Shown piece after piece: positions 42,792-51,327 of a stretch of 64,000 nt of DNA. The DNA lies in assembly GCA_003133325.1 (NCBI GenBank), contig PKXA01000111.1:62001-126000 (forward strand), written 5' to 3'. Source of the stretch: Acidimicrobiaceae bacterium. Lineage in GTDB: Bacteria; Actinomycetota; Acidimicrobiia; Acidimicrobiales; RAAP-2. Below the pieces are notes generated by a model. The model made no database searches and was not told where the DNA came from. It saw only the letters and a list, made by a program, of their open reading frames with translations. The position numbers were made by a program, and so were the translations under genes. The first letter of the stretch is position 1. Every line of letters starts with the position of its first letter.

Positions 42792-43621
42792 TGGTTGCCT
42801 CCGCCCCCCCCTCCACTGACGTCCTTCGCCGGGTCGAGAACGGAGTGGCATGGATCACTCTCAACCGGCCCGAAGCCGGAAACGCCATCACCGCCGAGAT
42901 GAGGACCCAGCTCATCTCGTGGTTGGAGGAGGCCTCGGGCGACCTGGCCGTGCGAGCGGTGGTGCTGACCGGGGCCGGGGAGAAGGGGTTCTGCACCGGA
43001 GCCGACCTCCGCAGCAGCCCCGCCGGCCCACCTCGCCCGGTAGGCGCCCCCGACCGGGCAGTAGGCGATGCCGCCCGGCTCATCCGAACCGGCTGGCAGC
43101 GTCTGGTCGGAGCGGTGCTCGACTGTGAGAAGCCGGTGATCGCGGCAGTGAACGCCACAGCCGCCGGAGGGGGGATGCATCTCGCCCTGGCCTGCGATCT
43201 GGTGATCGCGGCGGAGGAGTCGAAGTTCATCGAGGTGTTCGTTCGCCGGGGGATTGCACCCGATGCCGGCGGTGCCTACCTTCTGGCCCGGCTCATCGGT
43301 CCCCAAAAAGCGAAGGAGCTCTTCTTCTTCGGGGACGCGGTGCCCGCCGCGGCGGCGGAACGCCTGGGTCTCGTCAATCGGGTGGTCCCCCGGGCCGAGT
43401 TGACGTCCGTGGTGGGCGAATGGGCGACCCGGTTGGCATCGGGCCCGACCCAGGCCATCGGCATGGCCAAGTACCTGACCAATCGGGCCCTCGAGTCGGA
43501 CAGGTCGACCGCCTTCTGGGATGAGGCTGTCGGTCAGGAGCTGATCACCGGGACCGAGGACTGTCGAGAGGGCCTGGCGTCGTTCGCCGAACGACGGACG
43601 CCGGAGTTCCGTGGATGGTAA
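42791..43621 (+). CDS. Enoyl-CoA hydratase/isomerase family protein
   Basis: 276 aa starting at the ATG that overlaps the MaoC-like stop. GFCTGADLRSSPAGPPRP near residue 75 and ATAAGGGMHLALACDLVIAA near 125 are the oxyanion-hole segments; KFIEVFVRRGIAPDAGGAYL near 150 is the catalytic region and reads as a typical FadB/EchA-type hydratase. It would hydrate or isomerise an enoyl-CoA. Coupled to the MaoC-like dehydratase, so both act on the same kind of acyl chain. Confidence 0.9.
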   Translation: MVASAPPSTDVLRRVENGVAWITLNRPEAGNAITAEMRTQLISWLEEASGDLAVRAVVLTGAGEKGFCTGADLRSSPAGPPRPVGAPDRAVGDAARLIRTGWQRLVGAVLDCEKPVIAAVNATAAGGGMHLALACDLVIAAEESKFIEVFVRRGIAPDAGGAYLLARLIGPQKAKELFFFGDAVPAAAAERLGLVNRVVPRAELTSVVGEWATRLASGPTQAIGMAKYLTNRALESDRSTAFWDEAVGQELITGTEDCREGLASFAERRTPEFRGW

Positions 43622-43677
43622 CGCCGACCGGTGACGGCCCTACTGGAACCGGTTCTTAACCCTGGGGGCGAAAATGC

Positions 43678-43683
43678 TAGAAC
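43678..43683 (+). promoter_or_regulatory. -10 hexamer TAGAAC of a predicted leaderless promoter
   Basis: TAGAAC ends 7 nt before the GTG of the DoxX-like gene and supports that internal GTG over the earlier track start. Confidence 0.45.
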
Positions 43684-43690
43684 GTGTCGC

Positions 43691-44146
43691 GTGAACTCGA
43701 CCTGGTTGACCACGGTGGAATGGCTGGCCGTACTGCGAATCGGCCTCGGCCTCTGGTGGCTGAAGAGCTTCCTCCACAAGGACCTCGGGGCATGGTTGAA
43801 GCGAGGTGCCGGAATTTCGTGGGGCGGGTCTGTCGCCGAGAAGCACAAGTGGTCCTTCGTGAAGACCGGGTTCGACAAGGTCGTCCGACCCCATCCGATC
43901 CCCATGGCCTACATCGTGGTCTTCGCCGAGCTCGCTCTCGGATTGGGTCTCGTCCTGGGGTTTCTGACCCCGATCGCCGCCATCGCCGGCATCGTGCTCA
44001 ACCTTCTGTACTTCGTGCTGATGATCAATGACTGGGCCGAACAAGGGCAGAACCTGATGATGATCCTGGCCGCGGTGGTGGTGCTCGGAACCCACGGTTG
44101 GGATGTGTGGTCGGTCGACCACCTCCTTCACCTCTTCGGAGCCTGA
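43691..44146 (+). CDS. DoxX-like integral membrane protein
   Basis: 151 aa from the GTG of VNSTWLTTVEWLAVLRIG; the track start 20 codons earlier places the -10 inside the gene. Four hydrophobic segments (LAVLRIGLGLWWLKSFL, YIVVFAELALGLGLVLGFL, IAAIAGIVLNLLYFVLMI, LMMILAAVVVLG) have the DoxX/TQO-small-subunit layout. DoxX family proteins are membrane parts of quinone-linked oxidoreductases, but many are of unknown role. It lies between the hydratase and the MaoC gene and may only share the neighbourhood. Confidence 0.8.
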   Translation: MNSTWLTTVEWLAVLRIGLGLWWLKSFLHKDLGAWLKRGAGISWGGSVAEKHKWSFVKTGFDKVVRPHPIPMAYIVVFAELALGLGLVLGFLTPIAAIAGIVLNLLYFVLMINDWAEQGQNLMMILAAVVVLGTHGWDVWSVDHLLHLFGA

Positions 44147-44206
44147 CCGGTGGATGTGACATTGTGTTTTCAGGACGAAGCAGACCGTGACAAGGAGGAC
44201 TGACCG

Positions 44207-44638
44207 ATGGCTCCAGGGACGTTGTATGTCGAGGACGTGGCCGAAGGCGACGAAGCGCCGGTTCGTAGCCACGTATTGACCCGCACCGATCTGGTTGCCT
44301 ACGCCGGGGCATCAGGTGACTACAACCCCATGCATCATGACGAGGTGATTGCCACCGCATCGGGCCAACCCAGTGTGTTCGGACACGGCATGTTCTCGAT
44401 GGGGTTCCTGGGCTCCGCGCTCACCGACTATGTGGGCATCGGGAATGTCCGTCGTTTTCAGGTACGCTTCGCCAAACAGACCTGGCCGAGCGAGAAGCTC
44501 GAGACGAAGATTGTCGTAACCGGTACCCGCAACGAGGCCGGCGAACATCTGGTTGATCTCGATGTCCGTCTCCACAACGCCGACGGCGAGGAGAAGGTGG
44601 TCGGGCAGGCAACCGCTGTGCTCGCCAGCCGATCGTGA
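44207..44638 (+). CDS. MaoC-like (R)-specific enoyl-CoA hydratase
   Basis: 143 aa, ATG preceded by AAGGAGGAC. The hydratase-2 motif is YAGASGDYNPMHHDE near residue 30-45, which includes the Asp and His used for (R)-specific hydration, and GQPSVFGHGMFSMGF follows. With the MaoC-like N-domain protein at 42.3 kb it makes the two halves of a HadAB/HadBC-type dehydratase; separate placement in the same strand run is common. Followed by a hairpin that may end the transcript. Confidence 0.9.
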   Translation: MAPGTLYVEDVAEGDEAPVRSHVLTRTDLVAYAGASGDYNPMHHDEVIATASGQPSVFGHGMFSMGFLGSALTDYVGIGNVRRFQVRFAKQTWPSEKLETKIVVTGTRNEAGEHLVDLDVRLHNADGEEKVVGQATAVLASRS

Positions 44639-44644
44639 ACCGCG

Positions 44645-44680
44645 CCCGGCCTTCCCCTCGTCATTAGACGACCGGCCGGG
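44645..44680 (+). terminator. Hairpin after the MaoC gene, possible terminator
   Basis: CCCGGCC (44645-44651) pairs with GGCCGGG (44674-44680), and inside the loop CGTC-ATTA-GACG (44659-44670) forms a second stem. It follows the MaoC stop directly and lies between convergent genes. No T-run, so intrinsic termination is tentative. Confidence 0.4.
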
Positions 44681-44807
44681 TTGGCTTCACACACCCCAAA
44701 CACCAATCCCGAACGAGAGCCCTGAGCTTCCCGAATCCACTGGATACCGGTTGAAGCAGTTCCGGCTCGGTCCGCCGATCGTCAGCGAGGCGCGCCGCGG
44801 GTTCGGC

Positions 44808-45710
44808 TCAGAAGAAGCTGAACTTCGGGATACCTGATGAGATTCCCTTGAAGAGCTCGCCCTTGGCATCGGCCAACTCTTTGGGGGTCCACATCGAGTC
44901 GCGGTGAATTTCGCCCACCGGATGGAAGCCGCCGGTGGCCCACACGTTGCCGCCGAAGACTATGAAGTTCTGACCGGTCACGTCGGAGGCCTCATCGGAG
45001 GCCAGGAAACCGACCAGTTGGGCGACATTACGGGGATCCCATTCGTCGAAGCCCTTGTCGACCTTGGCCATCTCCCCGAACAGACCCTCGGTCATCCGGG
45101 TACGGGCCCGGGGGGAGATGGAGTTGACGGTGATCCCGTAACGCTCGAGCTCGCGAGCCAGCACCCAGGTCATCGACGCGATCCCGGCTTTGGCCGCCGA
45201 GTAGTTGGCCTGGCCGGCGTTGCCGTAGAGCCCGGCCTCCGAGGAGGTGTTGATGATGTGACCGGTCACCGTCTCGCCCGCCTTGGCCCGCCCTCGCCAG
45301 TAGATGGCGGCGTGATGCGAGGGGGCGAAGTGACCCTTCAGGTGGACCCGGATGACATCGTCCCAGTCCGACTCCTCCATGTTGAAACTCATCTTGTCCC
45401 GCAGAATTCCGGCATTGTTGACCAGGATGTCGAGCTGGCCGAAGGTATCGACGGCTTGGTCGACGAGGGCCTTGGCCCCTTCCCACGAGCTGACGTCAGA
45501 AGAGTTGACGGCCCCGTCACTCCCCCCGGCCTTGATCAGCTCCACCACCTCTTCGGCCGGGTTCTTGTCGCCCCCTTCGCCCTGGAGGGAGGAACCGACG
45601 TCATTGACGATGACCTTGGCTCCCTCGGATGCCAGCAGAAGGGCCTCCTCGCGTCCGATTCCCCGACCTGCGCCGGTGACGATGGCTACCTTGCCGTCGA
45701 GCAGTCCCAT
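44808..45710 (-). CDS. Short-chain dehydrogenase/reductase (MFE-2 / 17-beta-HSD4-like)
   Basis: 300 aa from the ATG of MGLLDGKVAIVTGAGRGIG (GGAGG upstream). The TGxxxGxG motif is TGAGRGIG near residue 12, ILVNNAGILRDK near 95, and NYSAAKAGIASM near 175 holds the catalytic Tyr-Lys. SPRARTRMTEGLFGEM and the long C-terminal tail SMWTPKELADAKGELFKG are typical of the SDR (hydroxyacyl-CoA dehydrogenase) domains of multifunctional enzyme 2, and such SDRs occur with MaoC hydratases in beta-oxidation. Convergent with the MaoC gene on the other strand; the distance of 170 bp includes the hairpin. Confidence 0.9.
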   Translation of the reverse strand: MGLLDGKVAIVTGAGRGIGREEALLLASEGAKVIVNDVGSSLQGEGGDKNPAEEVVELIKAGGSDGAVNSSDVSSWEGAKALVDQAVDTFGQLDILVNNAGILRDKMSFNMEESDWDDVIRVHLKGHFAPSHHAAIYWRGRAKAGETVTGHIINTSSEAGLYGNAGQANYSAAKAGIASMTWVLARELERYGITVNSISPRARTRMTEGLFGEMAKVDKGFDEWDPRNVAQLVGFLASDEASDVTGQNFIVFGGNVWATGGFHPVGEIHRDSMWTPKELADAKGELFKGISSGIPKFSFF

Positions 45711-45857
45711 AGTGGCCTCCAATGCCTAGTTGCAGAATGTGGGTACAGCGTGTGTGATTCGATAAGCGCCGCCCATCGGAGCCGAAGCCCTGGTGATGGT
45801 GCGGTGGACCCCGGGAAGCATGGCCGAAACCCACCCCTCCCGGCAAGACGGCGATGG

Positions 45858-45863
45858 TAGGTT
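45858..45863 (+). promoter_or_regulatory. Possible -10 hexamer TAGGTT before the methyltransferase
   Basis: TAGGTT lies 13 nt before the ATG of MVNGDG and would give a leader of only a few bases. It is the basis for preferring this start. Confidence 0.3.
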
Positions 45864-45876
45864 CGGAACTCGGCCG

Positions 45877-46890
45877 ATGGTGAACGGAGATGGTGTGAGC
45901 GGAAAGACAACGGCGGCAGCTGGGCCGAACCTCGCTGAGTCGCCGAGTACTGCGATGGGCAAGGTCAAGCCACTTCTGTCCCGGGTGGAGATGAAGGCGC
46001 GCCGAGAGGCCACCCGCCTGGCGGGGCTGTCGTTCACCCAGCTTCCTCCCCGTCAGGCGGTGCGAATGGTGTACAACGTCCTGCTGCGACGTGAACCCGA
46101 TATCGACGCCTGGAACGATCTGACCGCGGCCATGGTGGATGGCCATCTCACCCACCATGACGTGATGGACAGGGTCCGTTGTTCGAGCGAATACCGCACC
46201 CAAGTGCCGGTCGGAGTGGACAACCTCCACAGCTCGTTGCACGCCAGCCGGTGTGAATTCATTGTCGGCCTACCAGCCGCCCGGCAGATCGTCGACCTCG
46301 GGGGCGGTCACACCATCGACCCCCGGGGGGCACTGGTGGTGCTCGGTTATCCCTATGCCTTCGATGAGCTGGTGGTGGTCGATCTCCCGCCTGACGATCG
46401 ACATCCCCTCTATCACTCCGAACGGTTCGGAGCCGGGGACACCGGGCGGGGCACGGTGCGCTATGAGTACCGTTCGATGGCAGATCTTTCGTTTGCCGAG
46501 GACAGCTCCGTCGATCTCATCTACAGCGGGCAGTCCATCGAGCACGTGACCCCGGCGGACGGTGACATCGTGCTCGCCGAGGCCCTCCGCATCCTGAAGC
46601 CGGGCGGGTTCCTGGCCATCGACACGCCCAATGGCAAGGTATGCCGCCTCCAACAGGACGCCTTCATCGATCCCGACCACAAGGTGGAGTACACCCTGTC
46701 CGAACTGCGGTCCAAAGTCGGCTCGGCCGGATTCGACGTGGTGGCTGAGCGTGGTCTGAACTGGGGGGGGGAGGCCGTCTCACGGGGAGAGTTCGACCCG
46801 GTCGCCCTGGCTGCCAACTACGGGACCTACTTCGATGCCGAGTCCTGTTATCTGTTGGCGCTGCTCTGCCAGAAACCCTCGCCCGGCTAG
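45877..46890 (+). CDS. SAM-dependent methyltransferase with DUF4214-like N-terminal segment
   Basis: About 337 aa; the start is uncertain (track start 28 codons earlier, other in-frame starts at MGKVKP). Residues near 60-115 (MVYNVLLRREPDIDAWNDL, VMDRVRCSSEYRTQ) match the DUF4214 repeat seen in surface-glycan and S-layer proteins. The class I Rossmann core follows: QIVDLGGGHTIDPRG is motif I, SVDLIYSGQSIEHVTPAD motif IV, LKPGGFLAIDTPNGK motif V. It is likely to methylate a sugar or lipid. Isolated between an SDR and the MerR gene and not adjacent to the glycan locus at 55 kb. Confidence 0.8.
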   Translation: MVNGDGVSGKTTAAAGPNLAESPSTAMGKVKPLLSRVEMKARREATRLAGLSFTQLPPRQAVRMVYNVLLRREPDIDAWNDLTAAMVDGHLTHHDVMDRVRCSSEYRTQVPVGVDNLHSSLHASRCEFIVGLPAARQIVDLGGGHTIDPRGALVVLGYPYAFDELVVVDLPPDDRHPLYHSERFGAGDTGRGTVRYEYRSMADLSFAEDSSVDLIYSGQSIEHVTPADGDIVLAEALRILKPGGFLAIDTPNGKVCRLQQDAFIDPDHKVEYTLSELRSKVGSAGFDVVAERGLNWGGEAVSRGEFDPVALAANYGTYFDAESCYLLALLCQKPSPG

Positions 46891-46893
46891 TCC

Positions 46894-47772
46894 TCACCCA
46901 CCGTCGGCCGCTCGGGGCATGACGATGACACCGAGCACCGAGGCGTTCTGGCGCTCGGACTCTGCCTCCACTTCGTGCATGAAGCGCCCGGCCTGGGGCG
47001 AGAGAGACTCGGACCAGGCCCGCAGACCCCGTTGGATCACCGTCAGGTCAGCCAGTCTGGGAACGCAGTCGCCAAGGGCGGCGGACACCGCGGCGGGAAA
47101 CGGGTAGGCGAGTTGCTCGGCCACCCAACCCCGGGCCAGTCGCCGGGCGGCGTCGTCGTCGGGGGGCAGAGCCACCACCTGAGTGGCCAGGTCGCGCAAG
47201 CGGGCAAAGAGGGCGTCGTGACCGTCGGCCATCACCAAACGCTCGAGCAACTCGGTGATCTGCTCAGGGAGGACCATCTGGCCGAAGAGTAGGGGCACCG
47301 GGAGTTCCCACGAGCTGAAGATCTTCAGATAGGCGACCGCGGCTCGATCGGAAAGTGGTCGGCTCAGGCGTCCGAACATGCCGATGCTGTCCCGTTGGGT
47401 GGTGGCCAGTCGGGCCATGGAGCCCGAAGGATCGTCATCGCTGTGCCCCAGGGCGGTGTCGACGGCCTCGAGGAGACGCTCGATGCGCCGCCGTTCGCCA
47501 TCGAGCACCAACCGGTGTTGCACCAGGGCAGCGTGAAGGGTCTCCGGCTCGTCGTTCAGACACGCCCGGATGGCGCCCAGTCCCATGCCGAGGCTCCGGA
47601 GCAGGTCGATGCGGAGCAAGAGGAGAACGTCGGCAGGCCGAAAGGTGCGATAGCCGCTGTTCAGGTGGTCGGGGGCGATGAGCCCGATGGCCTCGTAGTG
47701 GCGAATGCGCCCGGCCGTGATCCCGGTGAGGGCGGTCACGTCGCCGATGAACAAACAGCCTGGTTGCGGCAC
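46894..47772 (-). CDS. MerR-family transcriptional regulator
   Basis: 292 aa, starting GTG (VPQPGCLFIGDVTALT). N-terminal winged HTH: LFIGDVTALTGITAGRIRHYEAIGLIAP near residues 6-35 followed by GYRTFRPADVLLLLRID, then a long dimer helix (LLRSLGMGLGAIRACLNDE). The C-terminal 180 residues form an effector domain that I do not recognise. Predicted leaderless from TAGAGT 8 nt upstream. It is divergent from the CruF-like gene, and the start region of the two overlaps a TATAG dyad, so it may regulate that gene. Confidence 0.88.
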   Translation of the reverse strand: MPQPGCLFIGDVTALTGITAGRIRHYEAIGLIAPDHLNSGYRTFRPADVLLLLRIDLLRSLGMGLGAIRACLNDEPETLHAALVQHRLVLDGERRRIERLLEAVDTALGHSDDDPSGSMARLATTQRDSIGMFGRLSRPLSDRAAVAYLKIFSSWELPVPLLFGQMVLPEQITELLERLVMADGHDALFARLRDLATQVVALPPDDDAARRLARGWVAEQLAYPFPAAVSAALGDCVPRLADLTVIQRGLRAWSESLSPQAGRFMHEVEAESERQNASVLGVIVMPRAADGG

Positions 47773-47780
47773 GCCCCTTG

Positions 47781-47786
47781 ACTCTA
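47781..47786 (-). promoter_or_regulatory. -10 hexamer TAGAGT before merR-type gene, within divergent spacer
   Basis: On the minus strand TAGAGT is 8 nt before the MerR GTG. On the plus strand the same spacer has CCTTGACTCTACAACTATAG with outer CCTT/AAGG arms, a plausible regulator-binding dyad shared with the CruF-like gene (TATAGG, 50 nt upstream of its TTG). Confidence 0.4.
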
Positions 47787-47846
47787 CAACTATAGGAAGG
47801 TCTTGGATGGTGGGGCGAAGCTTCGTGTGGGTGACAGGAGAGCCAG

Positions 47847-48677
47847 TTGCATCAGATCTATGGCACGCTCGTCGGACGATGGTACGTCACCCTGTTCGGA
47901 TTGACTTTCCTCTGGCGGGCCAGCCGACACCTCGGTTGGCGTAGGACGATCCTCTACGCCGTGGCGGCGGTGGGGATCGGCTCTCTGGCGGAGAACTGCT
48001 CGGTTCACTTCGGGGTTCCCTACACCGGCTACAACTTCAACCCGCTTCTTCGCCATAAAGAGATCTTCATCGGCGACGTGCCCTTGATGGTCCCGCTCTC
48101 CTATACCTTCTTGGGCTATTTCGGGTTTTCCGCCGGCCGGCTCTTGACCAGTGGCCCATGGCAGACCCGGGCCCGCCGCCCATGGCACGAGTATCTGGTC
48201 GGCTTGGTCCTCACCGTATGGGCACTGTGGATCATGGATCCGGTCTCGCGGCTCGGGAACCGGTGGTTCCTGGGCACGGTGTTCCACTACCGCGGCCCGG
48301 GGTTCTGGTTCGGCCTCCCTCTCGGCAGCCAGGTCGGCTTCACCCTCACCGCTGCCGTCCTGTTGGCCATCCTCACCTACATGACCAGGAGTGAGCCCAA
48401 CCGGCGGGTCGAACGCTGGATGGACCACCCCCACATGGTGAGCCTGGTCACCTACAACTGTCAGATTCTGTGGTTGGCCATTGTGGCCGCCGTACTGGGT
48501 GCCAATGAGATCGCCGGGTCGGCATTGCTCATGTGGGTGCCGGCCGCCGCAGTGTCCGCGGTGCTGTGGAGCACCCTCCGCCAGCTTCCCGCCGTGGTCG
48601 GATCACCCACACCCGAATCGCCGGCCGCGGCAAGGCCGCCGGTGCCCGATTCCCCGAGGAGTGAGGTCAGTACATGA
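47847..48677 (+). CDS. CruF-like carotenoid-biosynthesis membrane protein (DUF422)
   Basis: 276 aa, starting at TTG behind ACAGGAG. Seven or so hydrophobic segments with the family signature GIGSLAENCSVHFGVPYTGY, IFIGDVPLMVPLSYTFLGYFG and LVLTVWALWIMDPVSRLGN are characteristic of the carotenoid 1',2'-hydratase / CruF family. It hydrates the end groups of carotenoids or related isoprenoids, or has an unassigned role; here it lies with P450s, so hydration of another hydrophobic substrate is also possible. Its stop overlaps the P450 start (ATGA), so it and the two following genes are coupled. Confidence 0.82.
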   Translation: MHQIYGTLVGRWYVTLFGLTFLWRASRHLGWRRTILYAVAAVGIGSLAENCSVHFGVPYTGYNFNPLLRHKEIFIGDVPLMVPLSYTFLGYFGFSAGRLLTSGPWQTRARRPWHEYLVGLVLTVWALWIMDPVSRLGNRWFLGTVFHYRGPGFWFGLPLGSQVGFTLTAAVLLAILTYMTRSEPNRRVERWMDHPHMVSLVTYNCQILWLAIVAAVLGANEIAGSALLMWVPAAAVSAVLWSTLRQLPAVVGSPTPESPAAARPPVPDSPRSEVST

Positions 48678-49852
48678 CGGGTGGGAGCTTTGAGATCCCG
48701 CTGGGAGATCCGGCGTTCTTCGCCGGTGATCCCGATCCGGAGATGGCCGAGCTCCGCCGGCACTGTCCGGTCAGTTGGCAGAAAGGTGGTGAGTTCTGGG
48801 CGGTGACCAGCCTCCGCGACATTCAAACCGTCGGCAAGGACCCAGCCAACTTCTGTTCCGGCCAGGGTGTGCTCATGTCCGACCGTGGCCGGGAGATTGC
48901 GGCCGAGGACTCCGTCCTCTACCTCGACCCTCCGCGCCACGAGCAGTACCGGAAGCTTGTCAACCGGGCGTTCACGCCACGCCGGGTGGCTACCCTCGAG
49001 CCACGGGTGCGGGAGCTGACCGTAGGTCTGCTCGACCGGATCGACCCCACCCATCCGGTCGATCTGGTGGACGCCTTGTGCGCCCCGCTGCCGTTGTTGG
49101 TCATCGCCGAGCTCCTCGGCCTCCCGGCCGAAGACCGCGACAGCTTCCGCCGGTGGTCCGATGCCATCATGGAAGCGGCCACCAACCTCACCGAGGAGAA
49201 TGCCCTGCTGGCCCTCGAACTCATCGGCTACTTCGATGGGCAACTCGACGCCCGAGCGGAAGCTCCCACCGATGACCTGCTGAGTGCCCTTCTGGTGGCC
49301 GAGGTCGACGGGACCCGGCTCACCAGGGCTGAGGTGCAGGGTTTTTGCATGACCCTCATGGTGGCGGGCAATGAGACCACCCGGTCGCTCATGTCGGGCG
49401 GTTTGGTCACCCTGGCCGATCATCCCCATCAACGGCGCCGGCTCGAGCAGGAGCCCGAGCTTCTGGCGCCGGCCATCGAAGAGATGCTCAGATGGGTGAC
49501 CCCGATCATGGCCATGGCCCGCACCACCACCGGCGAGGTCGTTCTCCATGACACCGAGCTCGGTGGGGGGGAGTACGTGGTTCTCGCCTACGGGGCGGCC
49601 AACCGAGATGAGGAGGTGTTCGGCGAGACGGCCGATCGTTTCGACATCACCCGGTCGCCCAATCCCCACGTCTCGTTCGGCTTCGGCGAGCACTTCTGTA
49701 TCGGGGCGAGCCTGGCCCGGCTCGAGGCCCGTGTCCTCCTCGAGGAGGTCTTGGCCCGTTGGCCCGACTATGCCGTGGCCGGGGATATCGACCGCGCACC
49801 GTCGACCCTATTTCGCCAGATCACCCACGTGCCGGTACTGTTCGCGCCGTGA
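48674..49852 (+). CDS. Cytochrome P450 monooxygenase
   Basis: 392 aa. Heme motif VSFGFGEHFCIGASLARLE near residue 336, I-helix LMVAGNETTRSLMSGG near 228, K-helix EEMLRWV near 275. FYTP-like YLDPPRHEQYRKLVNRAF near 84 is the common B/C-helix motif. A soluble class I P450 like the one at 40.3 kb but only distantly similar. Start ATG overlaps the CruF-like stop; stop overlaps the aldehyde dehydrogenase start (GTGA). In such a unit the P450 could hydroxylate a terminal methyl and the dehydrogenase could oxidise the resulting aldehyde to an acid. Confidence 0.92.
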   Translation: MTGGSFEIPLGDPAFFAGDPDPEMAELRRHCPVSWQKGGEFWAVTSLRDIQTVGKDPANFCSGQGVLMSDRGREIAAEDSVLYLDPPRHEQYRKLVNRAFTPRRVATLEPRVRELTVGLLDRIDPTHPVDLVDALCAPLPLLVIAELLGLPAEDRDSFRRWSDAIMEAATNLTEENALLALELIGYFDGQLDARAEAPTDDLLSALLVAEVDGTRLTRAEVQGFCMTLMVAGNETTRSLMSGGLVTLADHPHQRRRLEQEPELLAPAIEEMLRWVTPIMAMARTTTGEVVLHDTELGGGEYVVLAYGAANRDEEVFGETADRFDITRSPNPHVSFGFGEHFCIGASLARLEARVLLEEVLARWPDYAVAGDIDRAPSTLFRQITHVPVLFAP

Positions 49853-51327
49853 CGACAGGGGCCACGACCACCGGTGATCGCGCCGACCATCGTGTGCCCG
49901 AGTGGGACGCGCTGTTCATCGGCGGTCGCTGGGCCCCCCGGCCTATGAGTCCGGCCATCGAAGTGGTCTCACCCCACGACGCTCACGTCGTCGGTCGGGC
50001 TCCGATGGCCACCCCCGATGACGTGGACCTGGCGGTGGCGAGCGCTCGCCATGCCTTCGACACCGGGCCCTGGCCGCACCTCGAGCCCAGTGAGCGAGTG
50101 GCGCTGCTCCGGCGATTCGCGGATGTCTACGAAGCCCGACAAGAGGAGATGGCTCTGCTCATCACCGCGGAGATGGGCTCGCCGGTCACTTTCTCCAGGC
50201 TCGCCCAGGCGTGGGCCCCATGGTCGCTCCTCGATGTGACGCTCGGTCTCGCCTCCCTCATCGAGTGGGAGGAGGAGCGACCGGGTCTGTTCGGTCGCAC
50301 GCTCGTCCGGCGCGAACCGGTGGGCGTGGTGGCGGCGATTGCCCCATGGAATGTGCCCCAGATGACCATCATGTCGAAGCTGGCCCCGGCGTTGGTCGCC
50401 GGGTGCACGGTGGTGGTCAAGCCCTCGCCCGAGACCCCGCTCGATGCGTTGCTCATGGCCGAGTGGATCGCCGAGGCCGGGCTCCCCGAAGGGGTGGTCA
50501 GTGTGCTGCCGGCGGGACGGGAGGTCGGGGAGTACCTGGTCTCCCACCCCGGGATCGACAAGGTCGCCTTCACCGGTTCGACAGTCGCCGGCCGGCGCAT
50601 CGGTTCGATATGTGGAGACCAGATCAAGCGGGTGGGCCTCGAGCTGGGTGGCAAGTCGGCGGCGATCATTCTGGACGACGCCGATCTGGCCGGGGTCGCC
50701 ACCGGGCTGCGTTTCGCCTCTTTCATGAACAGTGGACAGGCGTGCGCCGCCCAGACCCGGGTGCTCGCCCCCCGACATCGCCACGACGAGGTGGCCGATG
50801 CCCTGGGCGAGGTGGCCCGGAGCCTGGTCGTGGGCAACCCGTTCGAAGAGGCCACCGAGATCGGGCCGATGGTCTCGCGACGCCATCAGAACCGGGTTTC
50901 GGGCTACATCGCGCTCGGGATCGACGAGGGTGCCCGGGTGGTGGCCGGCGGTCCCGGCGAACCCGACGGCTTGGGCGGGGGCTGCTACGTGCGTCCGACC
51001 GTCTTTGCCTCCGTCGAGAATTCCATGAGGATCGCCAGTGAGGAGATCTTCGGCCCGGTGGTGGTGGTCATCCCGTACGACGGCGAGGAGGAGGCGGTGC
51101 GCATCGCCAACGAATCGGAGTATGGACTGGCTGGTTCCGTCTGGACGGGCGATCAGTCGCACGGGCTCGAGGTGGCTCGCCGAATCCGGACCGGGACCAT
51201 CGGCATCAACAAGTATGCGCCCGACCTTTCCAGCCCCTTCGGCGGATACAAGGCGAGTGGCATCGGTCGGGAGTACGGGAGAGAGGGGCTCGAGGAGTAC
51301 TTCGAGCTGAAGTCCATTGCCCCGTGA
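49849..51327 (+). CDS. NAD(P)-dependent aldehyde dehydrogenase
   Basis: 492 aa from the GTG that overlaps the P450 stop. The catalytic Cys is in FMNSGQACAAQTRVL near residue 300 and the Glu base in LELGGKSAAIILDDADL near 265. AAIAPWNVPQMTIMSKLAPAL is the NAD-binding strand. It is coupled to the P450 and overlaps the following acyl-CoA synthetase start by 11 bp, so alcohol/aldehyde to acid to acyl-CoA is a reasonable path for the three gene products. Confidence 0.92.
   Translation: MTTGATTTGDRADHRVPEWDALFIGGRWAPRPMSPAIEVVSPHDAHVVGRAPMATPDDVDLAVASARHAFDTGPWPHLEPSERVALLRRFADVYEARQEEMALLITAEMGSPVTFSRLAQAWAPWSLLDVTLGLASLIEWEEERPGLFGRTLVRREPVGVVAAIAPWNVPQMTIMSKLAPALVAGCTVVVKPSPETPLDALLMAEWIAEAGLPEGVVSVLPAGREVGEYLVSHPGIDKVAFTGSTVAGRRIGSICGDQIKRVGLELGGKSAAIILDDADLAGVATGLRFASFMNSGQACAAQTRVLAPRHRHDEVADALGEVARSLVVGNPFEEATEIGPMVSRRHQNRVSGYIALGIDEGARVVAGGPGEPDGLGGGCYVRPTVFASVENSMRIASEEIFGPVVVVIPYDGEEEAVRIANESEYGLAGSVWTGDQSHGLEVARRIRTGTIGINKYAPDLSSPFGGYKASGIGREYGREGLEEYFELKSIAP

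Noticed and set aside
43676-43690. TAGAACGTGTCG as a KstR-like operator (TnnAACnnGTTnnA)
   Set aside because: Only the left half fits; the right half does not. The TAGAAC part is better explained as the -10 of a leaderless promoter.
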